Shown: positions 33,786 to 41,212 of the stretch, piece by piece
How the letters are laid out: every line of letters begins with the position of its first letter
Position numbering within the stretch: position 1 is the first letter of the stretch
Assembly: GCA_903895595.1 (NCBI GenBank)
Contig: CAITUP010000168.1
Location: forward strand, 1 to 45,696
Length of the DNA: 45,696 bases
Origin: an uncultured Acetobacteraceae bacterium
Lineage (GTDB): Bacteria > Pseudomonadota > Alphaproteobacteria > Acetobacterales > Acetobacteraceae
Direction: 5' to 3'
Position numbers and translations under genes: made by a program
Notes under the pieces: generated by a model
The model's input: the letters and a program-made list of their open reading frames with translations, nothing else
The model's database searches: none
What the model was told of the DNA's origin: nothing

Positions 33786-35225
33786 CTACTCCCCCGCCCG
33801 CGGAACGGCGGCTCGGCGCCCGGTCAGGTCGTCGCCGGCGGTCCGGGGCATCAGCAGCGCGACCGGGGCGGCCAGCGTTGTCAGCAGGCCTACAACCAGG
33901 AAGGCGATGCTGAAATCCATCGGCGTCGGGGCGGTGTGGCCCGAGAACGTGCCCGCGATCGCCAGCGACATCGCGCCCGCCGAGACGCCGATCGTCGCCG
34001 CCAGCTGCTGGCCAGCGGTATACAGGCTGGTCGCGGAACTCATGCGTGCGCGTGGCACGTCGCCGTAGGCCAGGGTGTTGTAGGCGGTGAATTGCAACGA
34101 CCGCATGAAGCCCCCGATCAGCAGCGTCAGATAGATCGCGGCCGCGGGCCAGGTGGGCCGGAACGCCGCGCACAGCGACAGCATGAAGCCAGAGAACAGG
34201 CCGTTCCAGATCAGCGTGTCGCGGAAGCCGAACAGCCGTAGCGCCCGTTGCGTGACGGGTTTCATCACCAGGGCGCCGGCGGAACTCGCGAAGGTGATCA
34301 GCCCGCTCTCCACGGCTTCCTTGCCGAAGCCGACCTGGAGCATCATCGGCAACAGAAAGGGAATGGCGCCGATGCCGGTGCGGAACAGCATCATCGCCCC
34401 GAACGCCACGCCGAAGCAGGGCAGTCTTAGCAGCGTAAAATCCAGCACTGGCGCTTCGTGGCGGCGGGCGTGCATGAAATACAGAAACACCGCCACGCCG
34501 CCGGCGGTCAGCATTGCCTCGGTCGCCCAGAGCGGGACGACGCCGCGGCCGAGCGTTTCGAACCCGAACATCAGGCCGACGAGGGCGATGCCGGTCAGCA
34601 GCAGACCACGGAGGTCGAAGCGGCCGCGCGGGGGCTCGCGGACATCCTCGATGAACAGGGTCACGAGGACAAAACCCAGGATGCCGATGGGGATGTTGAT
34701 GTTGAAAATCCATCGCCAATTCAAATAGGTGACGATGAAGCCGCCCAACGGCGGGCCGACGACGGGTCCGAGCAGAGCGGGGGTGGTGAGCCATGCCATG
34801 GCGGCGACGAGCTCGGTTTTCGCCGCCGTGCGCAGCAGCAGCAGGCGCCCGACCGGCACCATCATCGCGCCGCCGAGCCCCTGGAGGATGCGGCTGCACA
34901 CCAGAAACGCCAGACTGTCGGACTGACCGCACAGCACCGACCCGATGGTGAATACCACGATGGCGATGCGGAAGACGTTGCGGGCGCCGTAGCGGTCGGC
35001 GATCCAGCCGCTGGCCGGGATGAACACCGCGAGGCTGAGCAGATACGAGGTCAGCGCCACGCTCATGTGCTGGGGATCGTAGCCGAACACCTTGGCCATG
35101 GTCGGCAGCGCCGTCGCGATGACCGTGGAATCCAGGTTCTGCATGAACATGGCGGTTGCGACGATCATCGCGGTGATGCGGGTGCGGCGTGTGGTGGCGT
35201 TGGGGGAGCGTTTGGCCTCGGACAT
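33786..35225 (-). CDS. DHA2-family (EmrB/QacA-like) drug:H+ antiporter
   Basis: This is a 479-residue protein with 14 predicted membrane segments. Motifs include NLDSTVIATALPTMAK at TM1 (the D1 motif), GWIADRYGARNVFR (motif A) and LLGPVVGPPLGGF (motif C), as in EmrB/QacA multidrug exporters. These expel hydrophobic compounds in exchange for protons. EmrB proteins usually need an EmrA adaptor, which is not encoded next to it. A regulator is not adjacent either. It is divergent from the short ORF/esterase unit, with about 160 bp between. Confidence 0.93.
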   Translation of the reverse strand: MSEAKRSPNATTRRTRITAMIVATAMFMQNLDSTVIATALPTMAKVFGYDPQHMSVALTSYLLSLAVFIPASGWIADRYGARNVFRIAIVVFTIGSVLCGQSDSLAFLVCSRILQGLGGAMMVPVGRLLLLRTAAKTELVAAMAWLTTPALLGPVVGPPLGGFIVTYLNWRWIFNINIPIGILGFVLVTLFIEDVREPPRGRFDLRGLLLTGIALVGLMFGFETLGRGVVPLWATEAMLTAGGVAVFLYFMHARRHEAPVLDFTLLRLPCFGVAFGAMMLFRTGIGAIPFLLPMMLQVGFGKEAVESGLITFASSAGALVMKPVTQRALRLFGFRDTLIWNGLFSGFMLSLCAAFRPTWPAAAIYLTLLIGGFMRSLQFTAYNTLAYGDVPRARMSSATSLYTAGQQLAATIGVSAGAMSLAIAGTFSGHTAPTPMDFSIAFLVVGLLTTLAAPVALLMPRTAGDDLTGRRAAVPRAGE

Positions 35226-35306
35226 AATGCCATTGTCGTCCCTGCGGACGCGGGAGGAAAGCCCTAACGAGTTTTGTGCGGTCCGGGGGTACGGATGCCT
35301 GCGGCG

Positions 35307-35321
35307 TTAACCTTTCGTTGA
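35307..35321 (+). promoter_or_regulatory. CtrA-like motif
   Basis: TTAA, seven bases, then TTGA (35307-35310 and 35318-35321), with CC following the first half. This approximates the alphaproteobacterial CtrA box TTAA-N7-TTAA with one mismatch. It lies about 70 bp before the leader ORF. The motif is short enough to arise by chance. Confidence 0.3.
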
Positions 35322-35342
35322 CCCGGCCTCTTTAAGAAGTTC

Positions 35343-35370
35343 GAGCCGGCGGGAATGGTCCCACCGGCTC
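35343..35370 (+). promoter_or_regulatory. Stable hairpin before the leader ORF
   Basis: A 12-bp stem with one mismatch (GAGCCGGCGGGA against TCCCACCGGCTC) and a 4-nt loop ends 5 nt before the AAGGAG ribosome-binding site at 35376. It could be a 5' mRNA stabiliser or a translation control element; it has no T-tract. Confidence 0.5.
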
Positions 35371-35388
35371 AACCCAAGGAGTCATTCG

Positions 35389-35505
35389 ATGTACAAGCAT
35401 CGTGTACTTCCGCTGCCGTTCCTGGGTGAGGCGTCCGGGTTGCAGCGCGGCGGTGGCTGCCTTACCGTTTCGGCAATCTCCAACGGAAACGGCCAAGCAT
35501 CATGA
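35389..35505 (+). CDS. 38-codon leader ORF coupled to the esterase gene
   Basis: ATG at 35389 has an ideal AAGGAG (35376-35381) 7 nt upstream, much better than the esterase start itself has. The ORF encodes a 38-residue peptide starting MYKHRVLPLPFLG and ending GNGQAS. Its TGA overlaps the esterase ATG (ATGA at 35502-35505), so ribosomes finishing it could restart on the esterase. The peptide resembles nothing I know. It may be a leader peptide, or the start of an older gene whose remainder was lost. Confidence 0.5.
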   Translation: MYKHRVLPLPFLGEASGLQRGGGCLTVSAISNGNGQAS

Positions 35506-36455
35506 GCACCATCGATCTCGTCGATCCCGAACTGCGCCCGGCCCTCGCGCAATGGCCCCAGGCTTCGCTGTCGGCGGAGACGCTGGCGGGGCGGCGGGTG
35601 GATGCGTTGAAGGGGCTGGACGCGCTGCCGAAGCCGGTGTTGCCCGACATCGCGACCGGGGAGATCCATGTCGCCAGCGCGTTCGGTGCGCCGCCGATCC
35701 GGGTGCTGACGTACCGTCCGGCGGCGTCGGACGTGCCGCTGCCGGCGATCGTGCATATTCATGGCGGCGGGTTCGTGATGGGCGCGCCGGAGATGAAGGA
35801 TATCGAAAACCGGATTTTCGCGTCGGAGCTGAAATGCGCGATTTATTCGGTGGATCATCGGTTGGCGCCGGAAACGCCGCATCCGGGGCCGGTGGAGGAC
35901 ATCTACTCGGTCTTTGTCTGGCTGCACGCTCATGCGAGTGCGCTGGGGCTCGATCCTGACCGGATCGGGATCAAGGGGGAAAGCGGCGGCGGCGGGTTCG
36001 CGGCCGGGGCGGCGTTGTTCGCTCGGGATCGGGACGGGCCGAAATTCGCGTTTCAGCATTTGATCTATCCGATGATCGACGATCGGTCGGCGGTGCGGAC
36101 GGATTTGCATCCTTATGTGGGGGAGTTCGTCTGGACACAGGCGAATAATTATTTCGGCTGGAAGTCGCTGCTGGGGACGGAGCCGGGCGGAGATGGGGTT
36201 TCGCCCTACGCGGCGGCGTCCCGGGCCGCGGATGTTTCCGGGTTGCCGCCGACTTATATCTCGGTCGGGGGGTTGGATTTGTTCTTGGAGGAGAATTACG
36301 TTTACGCGGACCGGTTAAGCCGAGCGGGGGTGCCGGTGGAATTTCATCTGTATCCGCGGGCGTTTCATGGGTTTTACCGGTCGCCGGGGGCGCGGGTGAC
36401 GCAGCAGGCGGAGCGGGATACGCGGGAGGCTTTGCGGCGGTTTTTGTGGGGGTAG
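35502..36455 (+). CDS. Alpha/beta hydrolase, hormone-sensitive-lipase type esterase
   Basis: This is a 317-residue esterase. It has the oxyanion-hole motif HGGGFVMG after IVHI, the nucleophile elbow G-E-S-G-G (IKGESGGGGFAAG), an Asp in SVGGLDLFLEEN and a His in YPRAFHGFY, completing the Ser-Asp-His triad of the HSL (family IV) group. It has no signal peptide. Preferred substrates in this group are short-chain esters. Translation is probably coupled to the 38-codon ORF before it, since this ATG has no good Shine-Dalgarno. The last 100 bp and the following region are unusually G-rich. Confidence 0.92.
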   Translation: MSTIDLVDPELRPALAQWPQASLSAETLAGRRVDALKGLDALPKPVLPDIATGEIHVASAFGAPPIRVLTYRPAASDVPLPAIVHIHGGGFVMGAPEMKDIENRIFASELKCAIYSVDHRLAPETPHPGPVEDIYSVFVWLHAHASALGLDPDRIGIKGESGGGGFAAGAALFARDRDGPKFAFQHLIYPMIDDRSAVRTDLHPYVGEFVWTQANNYFGWKSLLGTEPGGDGVSPYAAASRAADVSGLPPTYISVGGLDLFLEENYVYADRLSRAGVPVEFHLYPRAFHGFYRSPGARVTQQAERDTREALRRFLWG

Positions 36456-36596
36456 GGGTTGGGGGGAGTGGGCTGGTGTTGGGGGCAGGCCCGCCCGGTT
36501 TCTCGGCTGAATGCCGCAGAAGGGGCTTTATGGTAACTTGCAGTCTGATGCCGTGAGGACGGTCGCCGCGCTGCAAATTTCAAGACTTTTGGAAAC

Positions 36597-37166
36597 TCAG
36601 GCTCCCAACCGAGAAATTGTCGCGACGGCGACGTTGTAGCTCTTCGCCAATTCCTTGAGCGTCGCCCCCTCGGCACGGCGCAGACGCGCCTCCGCCTGCT
36701 GCGCGGGGTTCAGCTTGGGAGGCCGTCCCATGTGCTGGCCGCGTGCCTTGGCACGGCTGCGCCCCTCCGACGTGCGGGTGCGGATCAGGTCGCGTTCCAC
36801 ATCGGCCAGTCCGCCAAGGACAGCGATCATCAGCCGCCCCGTGCTCGTGCCCGTGTCGGCCCACGGTTCGGCCAGTGACCGGAATTGTCCGCCGGCGTCC
36901 ACGATCTGCTTCACGATGGCAAACAGGTCGAAGGTCGAGCGGACCAGACGGTCGATCCGCGTCACCGTCACCACATCGCCGGAGGCGAGGACCTTCAGCA
37001 ATCGTAGCAACTCGCGTCGGTCGGCCCGTGCGCCACTCGCCTTCTCGCGGTAGATTTTGGTGCATCCATCGGCCTTTAGCTGCTCAAGCTGGGCGTCGAG
37101 TGTCTGTCCGCAGGTGCTGACACGGGCGTAGCCGAGGCGGCGGGATGTCGAGAGAGTTTCGATCAT
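36597..37166 (-). CDS. Serine recombinase (resolvase/invertase family)
   Basis: This is a 189-residue small serine recombinase. The catalytic domain has the nucleophile S17 in LGYARVSTCGQ, the arginine-rich active site (IDRLVRSTFDLF; ERDLIRTRTSEGRSRAKARG) and a C-terminal helix-turn-helix (TLKELAKSYNVAVATISR). It is like Tn3-type resolvases and DNA invertases. No transposase, invertible segment or integron is visible nearby. The 135 bp upstream are markedly AT-rich compared with the rest of the window, and may hold its crossover (res) site and promoter. It marks the left end of an accessory island reaching to about 39.15 kb. Confidence 0.92.
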   Translation of the reverse strand: MIETLSTSRRLGYARVSTCGQTLDAQLEQLKADGCTKIYREKASGARADRRELLRLLKVLASGDVVTVTRIDRLVRSTFDLFAIVKQIVDAGGQFRSLAEPWADTGTSTGRLMIAVLGGLADVERDLIRTRTSEGRSRAKARGQHMGRPPKLNPAQQAEARLRRAEGATLKELAKSYNVAVATISRLGA

Positions 37167-37301
37167 ATCTTACGACAACCATAACCCATTGAAATCACAA
37201 GGGATAGAAAAATTACCGAAAGTCTTAACATGTCCAACAACGGCTCTGGCCCGGCATCAGGAGGCAGGACCCCAATGGTCCGCCCTGGCGGCAGGCGGTC
37301 T

Positions 37302-37603
37302 TTAAACGAACCGCCCGATATCCCGCGCCCCGTGCAGAACGCGCTCGATCCGAACCGCGTCGAGCTCCGGCAACGCACGGAACAGGATCAGATATCGACC
37401 ACGCACGATCGAACGGATGCCGGGTGCCAAGTCTTCGCGCCTTCGCTATAGCGACGGCCGTTTGGCGGCCAGTGCGCAGGCGTCCCGCAACTCTTGCACG
37501 AACGACAGCCCCAGTTGCCGTGAATCCCGTGCGATATAGTCGCTGATTTCCTCGAGGTCGCCTCCGCGAGGCGCGACATCAGCAGTCGCCGCGAAATTGT
37601 CAG
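37302..37603 (-). pseudogene. parE: ParE/RelE-type toxin, disrupted by frameshift and amber codon
   Basis: Three-frame reading of the minus strand shows a ParE toxin in pieces. A start segment LTISRR directly follows the antitoxin. Then, one base out of frame, comes DLEEISDYIARDSRQLGLSF and VQELRDACALAAKRPSL. An in-frame TAG follows at 37446-37448, and then the C-terminal RRREDLAPGIRSIVRGRYL and ILFRALPELDAVRIERVLHG to the natural TAA at 37302-37304. The stop stands where a tyrosine or similar codon would be expected. With two lesions the toxin cannot be made in full. The family assignment comes from these conserved segments and gene order. Confidence 0.8.
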
Positions 37604-37791
37604 ACCTCCGTTGGATCGGCGCAACGCGCTTCCAAACGGGCGAACACCGCCTCGGTATCGAGACCGCGCCCGCTATCGATCCCAGCCTGAACCAGCCGCT
37701 TCAACAGCTCGGAGTCATTCATATCCACTCCAAAAGCCTGAGCGGTCCTTTCGGGCAAGGCGATCCGATTGGCGACGATGGTATCGGGCAT
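37600..37791 (-). CDS. Short ParD-like antitoxin, probably truncated
   Basis: This is a 63-residue ORF whose second half (SELLKRLVQAGIDSGRGLDT, then EAVFARLEARC) looks like the C-terminal toxin-binding part of ParD-type antitoxins. The usual N-terminal ribbon-helix-helix is not visible; the first 22 residues match nothing. Starts at 37791 (GGAGG 7 nt upstream) or 37722 (GGAG 5 nt upstream) are both possible. It ends immediately before the broken parE. A MITE sits 52 bp upstream. The locus is probably a decaying ParDE remnant; alternatively a stand-alone short antitoxin. Confidence 0.55.
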   Translation of the reverse strand: MPDTIVANRIALPERTAQAFGVDMNDSELLKRLVQAGIDSGRGLDTEAVFARLEARCADPTEV

Positions 37792-38176
37792 GCCCCAGCC
37801 TCCGCCGTTTCGCGGTCCAATGGCAAGAAAAGCTCCCGCGAACCAGCAGTTCTCATTTTGCCATTTTGCTCCGCATACCCGTCATGGTCGGGCGTGACCA
37901 ACTCAGGCCAATGGTGTACCGCCAAAAAAACCTCGCAATTTCAACGCGCCTCAAATCGCCAGAGTTGGTCGGGTCAAGCCCGACCATGACGATGAAGAGG
38001 TGACGACCGCCATAATGAGAACTGCTGCCCGCGAACCTCGCATCGCTGCCTGCCTTTGCCCTCGTTCTTTCAGGTTACAACCAGCCCCAGTGCTCCTACA
38101 AAGACATAGTTTGCGCGAATCGCGCGTCCAGCGATCAGCAAGGTCGTTACCCTCTCCAGCATCGCGATCGTATGCC
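37792..38176. other. Intergenic region carrying a MITE
   Basis: These 385 bp lie between the antitoxin-like gene and the winged-helix gene, which diverge. 184 bp of it is MITE copy 2 with its 9-bp duplications. The 140 bp right of the element have no convincing gene; a 30-codon open frame on the minus strand (MLERVTTLLIAG...) was judged spurious. Confidence 0.75.
37844..38027 (-). mobile_element. MITE, copy 2 (184 bp)
   Basis: This is the same element as 28533-28721 in reverse orientation. It starts CAGCAGTTCTCAT and ends ATGAGAACTGCTG (here a perfect 13-bp inverted repeat), with the same internal palindromic arms and T-run (seen as A7 on this strand). One inner arm has lost a few bases (GGTCGGGCGTGACC), which accounts for most of the length difference. 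It is flanked by its own perfect 9-bp direct repeat CCCGCGAAC at 37835-37843 and 38028-38036. It encodes nothing. Confidence 0.9.
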
Positions 38177-39148
38177 ATGCCAGACCCTGTTTCCTTATCT
38201 CCCACCGACGCCGCGTGCCTGGAAATCCTCCGTTTGGGCAACGGGCGACCCACCATGATTGTCTTGCGCAGTGGCTATGGCCATGCCCGAATCCGGGCGG
38301 CGCTGGCATCCCTGTCCGACCTGCAACTGGCCCAAACGGACCGCGACGGATATTGGAGCGTGACCGAGTGCGGTCGGACTGTGGCATTTTCGGTGCAGGC
38401 GCCGAAGGAAACGCGCGGACGGAAACGGTCGGGCGTGGTGGCGGCAGCCGGCACCCCCGCGGCGCGGCTGCTCGCGTTGCTGGCAACACCGCGCCATCGT
38501 GCCGAACTGCCGGGTCTTTTGGGTCTAACGCGGGAGCGTGTCCGCCAACTGCTCGTCGCCCTGAGTGCCGCTGGCCTTATCAGAGGCGCGGGGACGGACG
38601 ACCCGACGTTCGCGCTTGCGCGGTCCGACGATCCGGTGGTGCTGTTGACCCAAGCGCAGGAGCGTGTGCTGTCGGCGTTCGACGAAGAACAGGCAACGAC
38701 GTTGCGGCGTCTGGCCACGGCGGCGCGGCGTCGCCTCATGGTCACCGCCGAAATCGCCGGGTTTTTGTGCGATGCGGGCCTGATTGAAACGGCGGGCCGG
38801 ATGGCATCGGGGGAACTCTGGCGCCTGACCCAGGCTGGCCGGTCGCACTGGCAGCGATCGCCGATCGTGCCGAAAGGGCCGCAACCGGAGGAGCCGGCGC
38901 TGTCCTTCCATGCGCAGCGGATGCTGAATGTGATGACGTATCTGGCGGAAAAGGGGGAGGCGCGACCGGCCGAAATGGCGTCCGCTTTCGGTTATCCGCC
39001 GCGGGCGACGGACGGACTGATGCAATTCCTCAAACGTCAGGGGATTGTGCGGGCCTGGTCGAAGACCGGGCACGAGTTTTACCTGCTGACGGAGCACGGA
39101 CGGCAGACGCAGCAGACGATGACTCAGCTGGCGCTCCGCCAGTCATAA
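38177..39148 (+). CDS. Multi-winged-helix protein of unknown role
   Basis: This is a 323-residue protein that appears to contain three or four winged-helix units. Examples are SGYGHARIRAALASLSDLQL (first), RAELPGLLGLTRERVRQLLV (second) and ARPAEMASAFGYPPRATDGL (last). Each is followed by a wing such as TDRDGYWSVTECGRTVAF or RAWSKTGHEFYLLTEHGR. It resembles MarR-type DNA-binding modules repeated within one chain. I do not recognise the family. The start at 38177 lacks a clear ribosome site, and the frame is open back into the MITE. It is part of the accessory island with the serine recombinase and ParDE remnant, and it ends at a strong terminator. Confidence 0.68.
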   Translation: MPDPVSLSPTDAACLEILRLGNGRPTMIVLRSGYGHARIRAALASLSDLQLAQTDRDGYWSVTECGRTVAFSVQAPKETRGRKRSGVVAAAGTPAARLLALLATPRHRAELPGLLGLTRERVRQLLVALSAAGLIRGAGTDDPTFALARSDDPVVLLTQAQERVLSAFDEEQATTLRRLATAARRRLMVTAEIAGFLCDAGLIETAGRMASGELWRLTQAGRSHWQRSPIVPKGPQPEEPALSFHAQRMLNVMTYLAEKGEARPAEMASAFGYPPRATDGLMQFLKRQGIVRAWSKTGHEFYLLTEHGRQTQQTMTQLALRQS

Positions 39149-39150
39149 CC

Positions 39151-39189
39151 ATGCAGGCGGGCCCAACGCCGCGTCGGGCCCGCCTGCAT
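39151..39189. terminator. Bidirectional hairpin terminator
   Basis: A perfect 14-bp stem (ATGCAGGCGGGCCC at 39151-39164 and its complement at 39176-39189) with an 11-nt loop fills the 54 bp between the convergent winged-helix and aldolase genes. No long T-tract follows. Confidence 0.65.
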
Positions 39190-39202
39190 CCATGCGACCG
39201 CC

Positions 39203-39970
39203 TCAGGCAGTCTTCGCCCGCAACGTATCCAACTGCGCCTTCGCGCCCGCGGCCATGCACGACGCATCCGACGTCAGCATCACCATGTCGAACCCGCGCT
39301 TCACCGCGCCCGCCGCGAAATCGGCTCCGGCGCAGTGCATGACGCACTTCTTGCCGGCCTTGTGCGCGGCGTCGCGGATCTTGTCGCAGGTCGCGATGTG
39401 CAGCGGGTCCGGATTATCGGCGCGCGGGGCCATGCCCAGGGCGAACGACAGATCGGCCGGGCCGATATAAATGGCGTCGACACCGGGGGTGGCGCAGATG
39501 GCGTCGAGGTTGTCCAGGCCTTCTTTCGTCTCGATCATCGCCATCAGGATGATTTCGTCGTTGGCGTTCGCCACGTAGTCGGCACCGGCGTAATGCACCG
39601 CCCGCACCGGACCGTTGGAGCGGATGCCGACCGGCGGATAGCGGCAGGCGGACACGGCCTTGGCGGCTTCTTCGGCGTTGTTGATCAATGGCACGATGAT
39701 GCACATCGCGCCGAGGTCCAGCGCCTTCATGATGGCCACGGGCTCGTTCCAACCGACCCGCACGACCGGCACCGTGTCGGTCTGGGAAATCGCCTGGAGC
39801 ATCGGCAGAACGTCCTTCATCTCCGACGTGCCGTGCTGCAGATCGACGCAGAGGGAATCGAAACCCTGGCGCGCCATCACCTCGGCGGTGAAGCCGTGCG
39901 ATACGGACAGCCAGCCCATGGTCGCGCATTTGCCCTCGGCCCACATTTGTTTGATTTTGTTCGCTCGCAC
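39203..39970 (-). CDS. HpcH/HpaI-family class II aldolase
   Basis: This 255-residue metal-dependent aldolase is of the 4-hydroxy-2-oxoheptanedioate / 2-keto-3-deoxy-L-rhamnonate aldolase group, which cleaves 2-keto-3-deoxy acids to pyruvate and an aldehyde. Marks are VDLQHGTSEM near the N-terminus, the Glu of MAMIETKEGLDNL and the Asp of YIGPADLSFALG that hold the metal. GTG at 39970 is the start: AGGAGG lies 7 nt upstream and the family N-terminus begins there, while the longer frame has no ribosome site. It stands alone; a divergent LLM oxidoreductase gene starts 117 bp away. Confidence 0.9.
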   Translation of the reverse strand: MRANKIKQMWAEGKCATMGWLSVSHGFTAEVMARQGFDSLCVDLQHGTSEMKDVLPMLQAISQTDTVPVVRVGWNEPVAIMKALDLGAMCIIVPLINNAEEAAKAVSACRYPPVGIRSNGPVRAVHYAGADYVANANDEIILMAMIETKEGLDNLDAICATPGVDAIYIGPADLSFALGMAPRADNPDPLHIATCDKIRDAAHKAGKKCVMHCAGADFAAGAVKRGFDMVMLTSDASCMAAGAKAQLDTLRAKTA

Positions 39971-40086
39971 GGTCGTTCCTCCTGATCGGGTCAATGCCGC
40001 GTTCGCATGCGGCGCCGCCCCAGCTATACACAAGTGGGCGCGGCCTCAACAGCCGGGCGCCCGTCACGACAGGAAGATCACGCCGG

Positions 40087-41139
40087 ATGCATATCGAAAC
40101 CCTTCTCCCCCTCGGTAAAGTCGATCCCGGTTTGCGCGCGCCGGACGTGCCGCTGAATCTGGCGACCGTGTTCGAGGATGCTCGTACGCTGGAAGCTCTG
40201 GGCTATGACGGCTTGGCGATCGAGGAGTGTAAGGAAGACCCCTACATCGTTGGCGCCTTGGCGGCGCAGGCGACGACGCGGTTGAAGATCGCCACCGCCG
40301 TCGCCATCGCGTTTCCCCGCAGCCCGACTTCGACGGCGATGTCCGCCTGGACGCTGCAACGCCTGTCGCAGGGGCGGTTCACGCTGGGCCTCGGTACGCA
40401 GGTGAAGGCGCATATCGAGCGGCGGTATGGCATGGACTGGTCCCCGGCCGGGCCGTGGATCCGCGACTATGTCAACGCGGTGCGGGCGGTGTGGGACTGC
40501 TGGCAAACCGGCAAGAAGCTGGAGTTCACCAGCGCGCATTACCGGTTGAACCTGATGGTGCCGCTGTTCGATCCCGGCCCGATCGCGCATCCCGACATTC
40601 CCATTCACCTCGCGGCGGTGAACCCGATCATGAGCCGGATCGCCGGCGAGTGCGCCGACGGCATGCGCCCGCACCCGGTCTGCACGCCCGAATACATCGA
40701 GAAGGTCATGCTGCCTGCCGCCCACGCCGGAGCCGCCAAAACCGGTCGGGACCCCGGCAAATTCGCCGTCGCCATCAAGCCGCTGATCGCCACTGCCCGT
40801 ACCGACGAGGAACTGGACAAGCGCATTCGCGACATACGGGCGCGCGTGGCGTTCTACTGCTCCACCCCCGGCTATCGCGCGGCGTTCGAGTTCCATGGCC
40901 TTGGCGATCTCGCCAAGCGCATGAGCCTCCTGTCGCGGGAACAGCGGTGGGAGGAAATGCCTGGGATGATCGACGACGAGGTTCTGAACCTCTACGCTAC
41001 CATCGGCAGTTTCAAGGACATCGGCCGTAAGCTGCACGAACGCTACGCCCATATCGTCACCCATGCCGAGTTCAGCATTCCGATCGCCGGGGAGGCCGAC
41101 AAGGCTACCTTGGCGGGCCTGATCGCGGACCTGAAATAA
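40087..41139 (+). CDS. LLM-class oxidoreductase (F420-dependent-like, MSMEG_2256 type)
   Basis: This is a 350-residue luciferase-like protein. Segments such as LGYDGLAIEECKEDPYIVGA, RLKIATAVAIAFPRSPTSTA and QGRFTLGLGTQVKAHIERRY are characteristic of the TIGR03617-type oxidoreductases, often annotated as F420-dependent. Whether this organism makes F420 cannot be judged here; FMN use is possible. The substrate is unknown. The universal stress protein gene follows after 73 bp on the same strand. Confidence 0.88.
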   Translation: MHIETLLPLGKVDPGLRAPDVPLNLATVFEDARTLEALGYDGLAIEECKEDPYIVGALAAQATTRLKIATAVAIAFPRSPTSTAMSAWTLQRLSQGRFTLGLGTQVKAHIERRYGMDWSPAGPWIRDYVNAVRAVWDCWQTGKKLEFTSAHYRLNLMVPLFDPGPIAHPDIPIHLAAVNPIMSRIAGECADGMRPHPVCTPEYIEKVMLPAAHAGAAKTGRDPGKFAVAIKPLIATARTDEELDKRIRDIRARVAFYCSTPGYRAAFEFHGLGDLAKRMSLLSREQRWEEMPGMIDDEVLNLYATIGSFKDIGRKLHERYAHIVTHAEFSIPIAGEADKATLAGLIADLK

Positions 41140-41212
41140 GACGCATTGATCTGGAACAATGACTTTCGGCCCCGGCGTTCCCATATCTTCCGCATCATCG
41201 GAGGAATTGAGG

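Noticed and set aside
35307-35321. Reading the TTAA-N7-TTGA motif as proof of cell-cycle control
   Set aside because: One mismatch and a short motif make chance likely. It is kept only as a low-confidence site.
37719-38045. Possible ORF recreated if MITE copy 2 is removed, from the ATG near 38042 (minus strand) to the stop at 37719
   Set aside because: Joining the flanks gives about 44 codons (MRGSRELFLPLDRET...) ending in ATGA over the second antitoxin start. It is intriguing, but too short and without a recognisable domain to claim gene disruption.
38070-38159. 30-codon hydrophobic minus-strand ORF (MLERVTTLLIAG...)
   Set aside because: No ribosome site, no neighbours in frame, and it is short enough to be chance.
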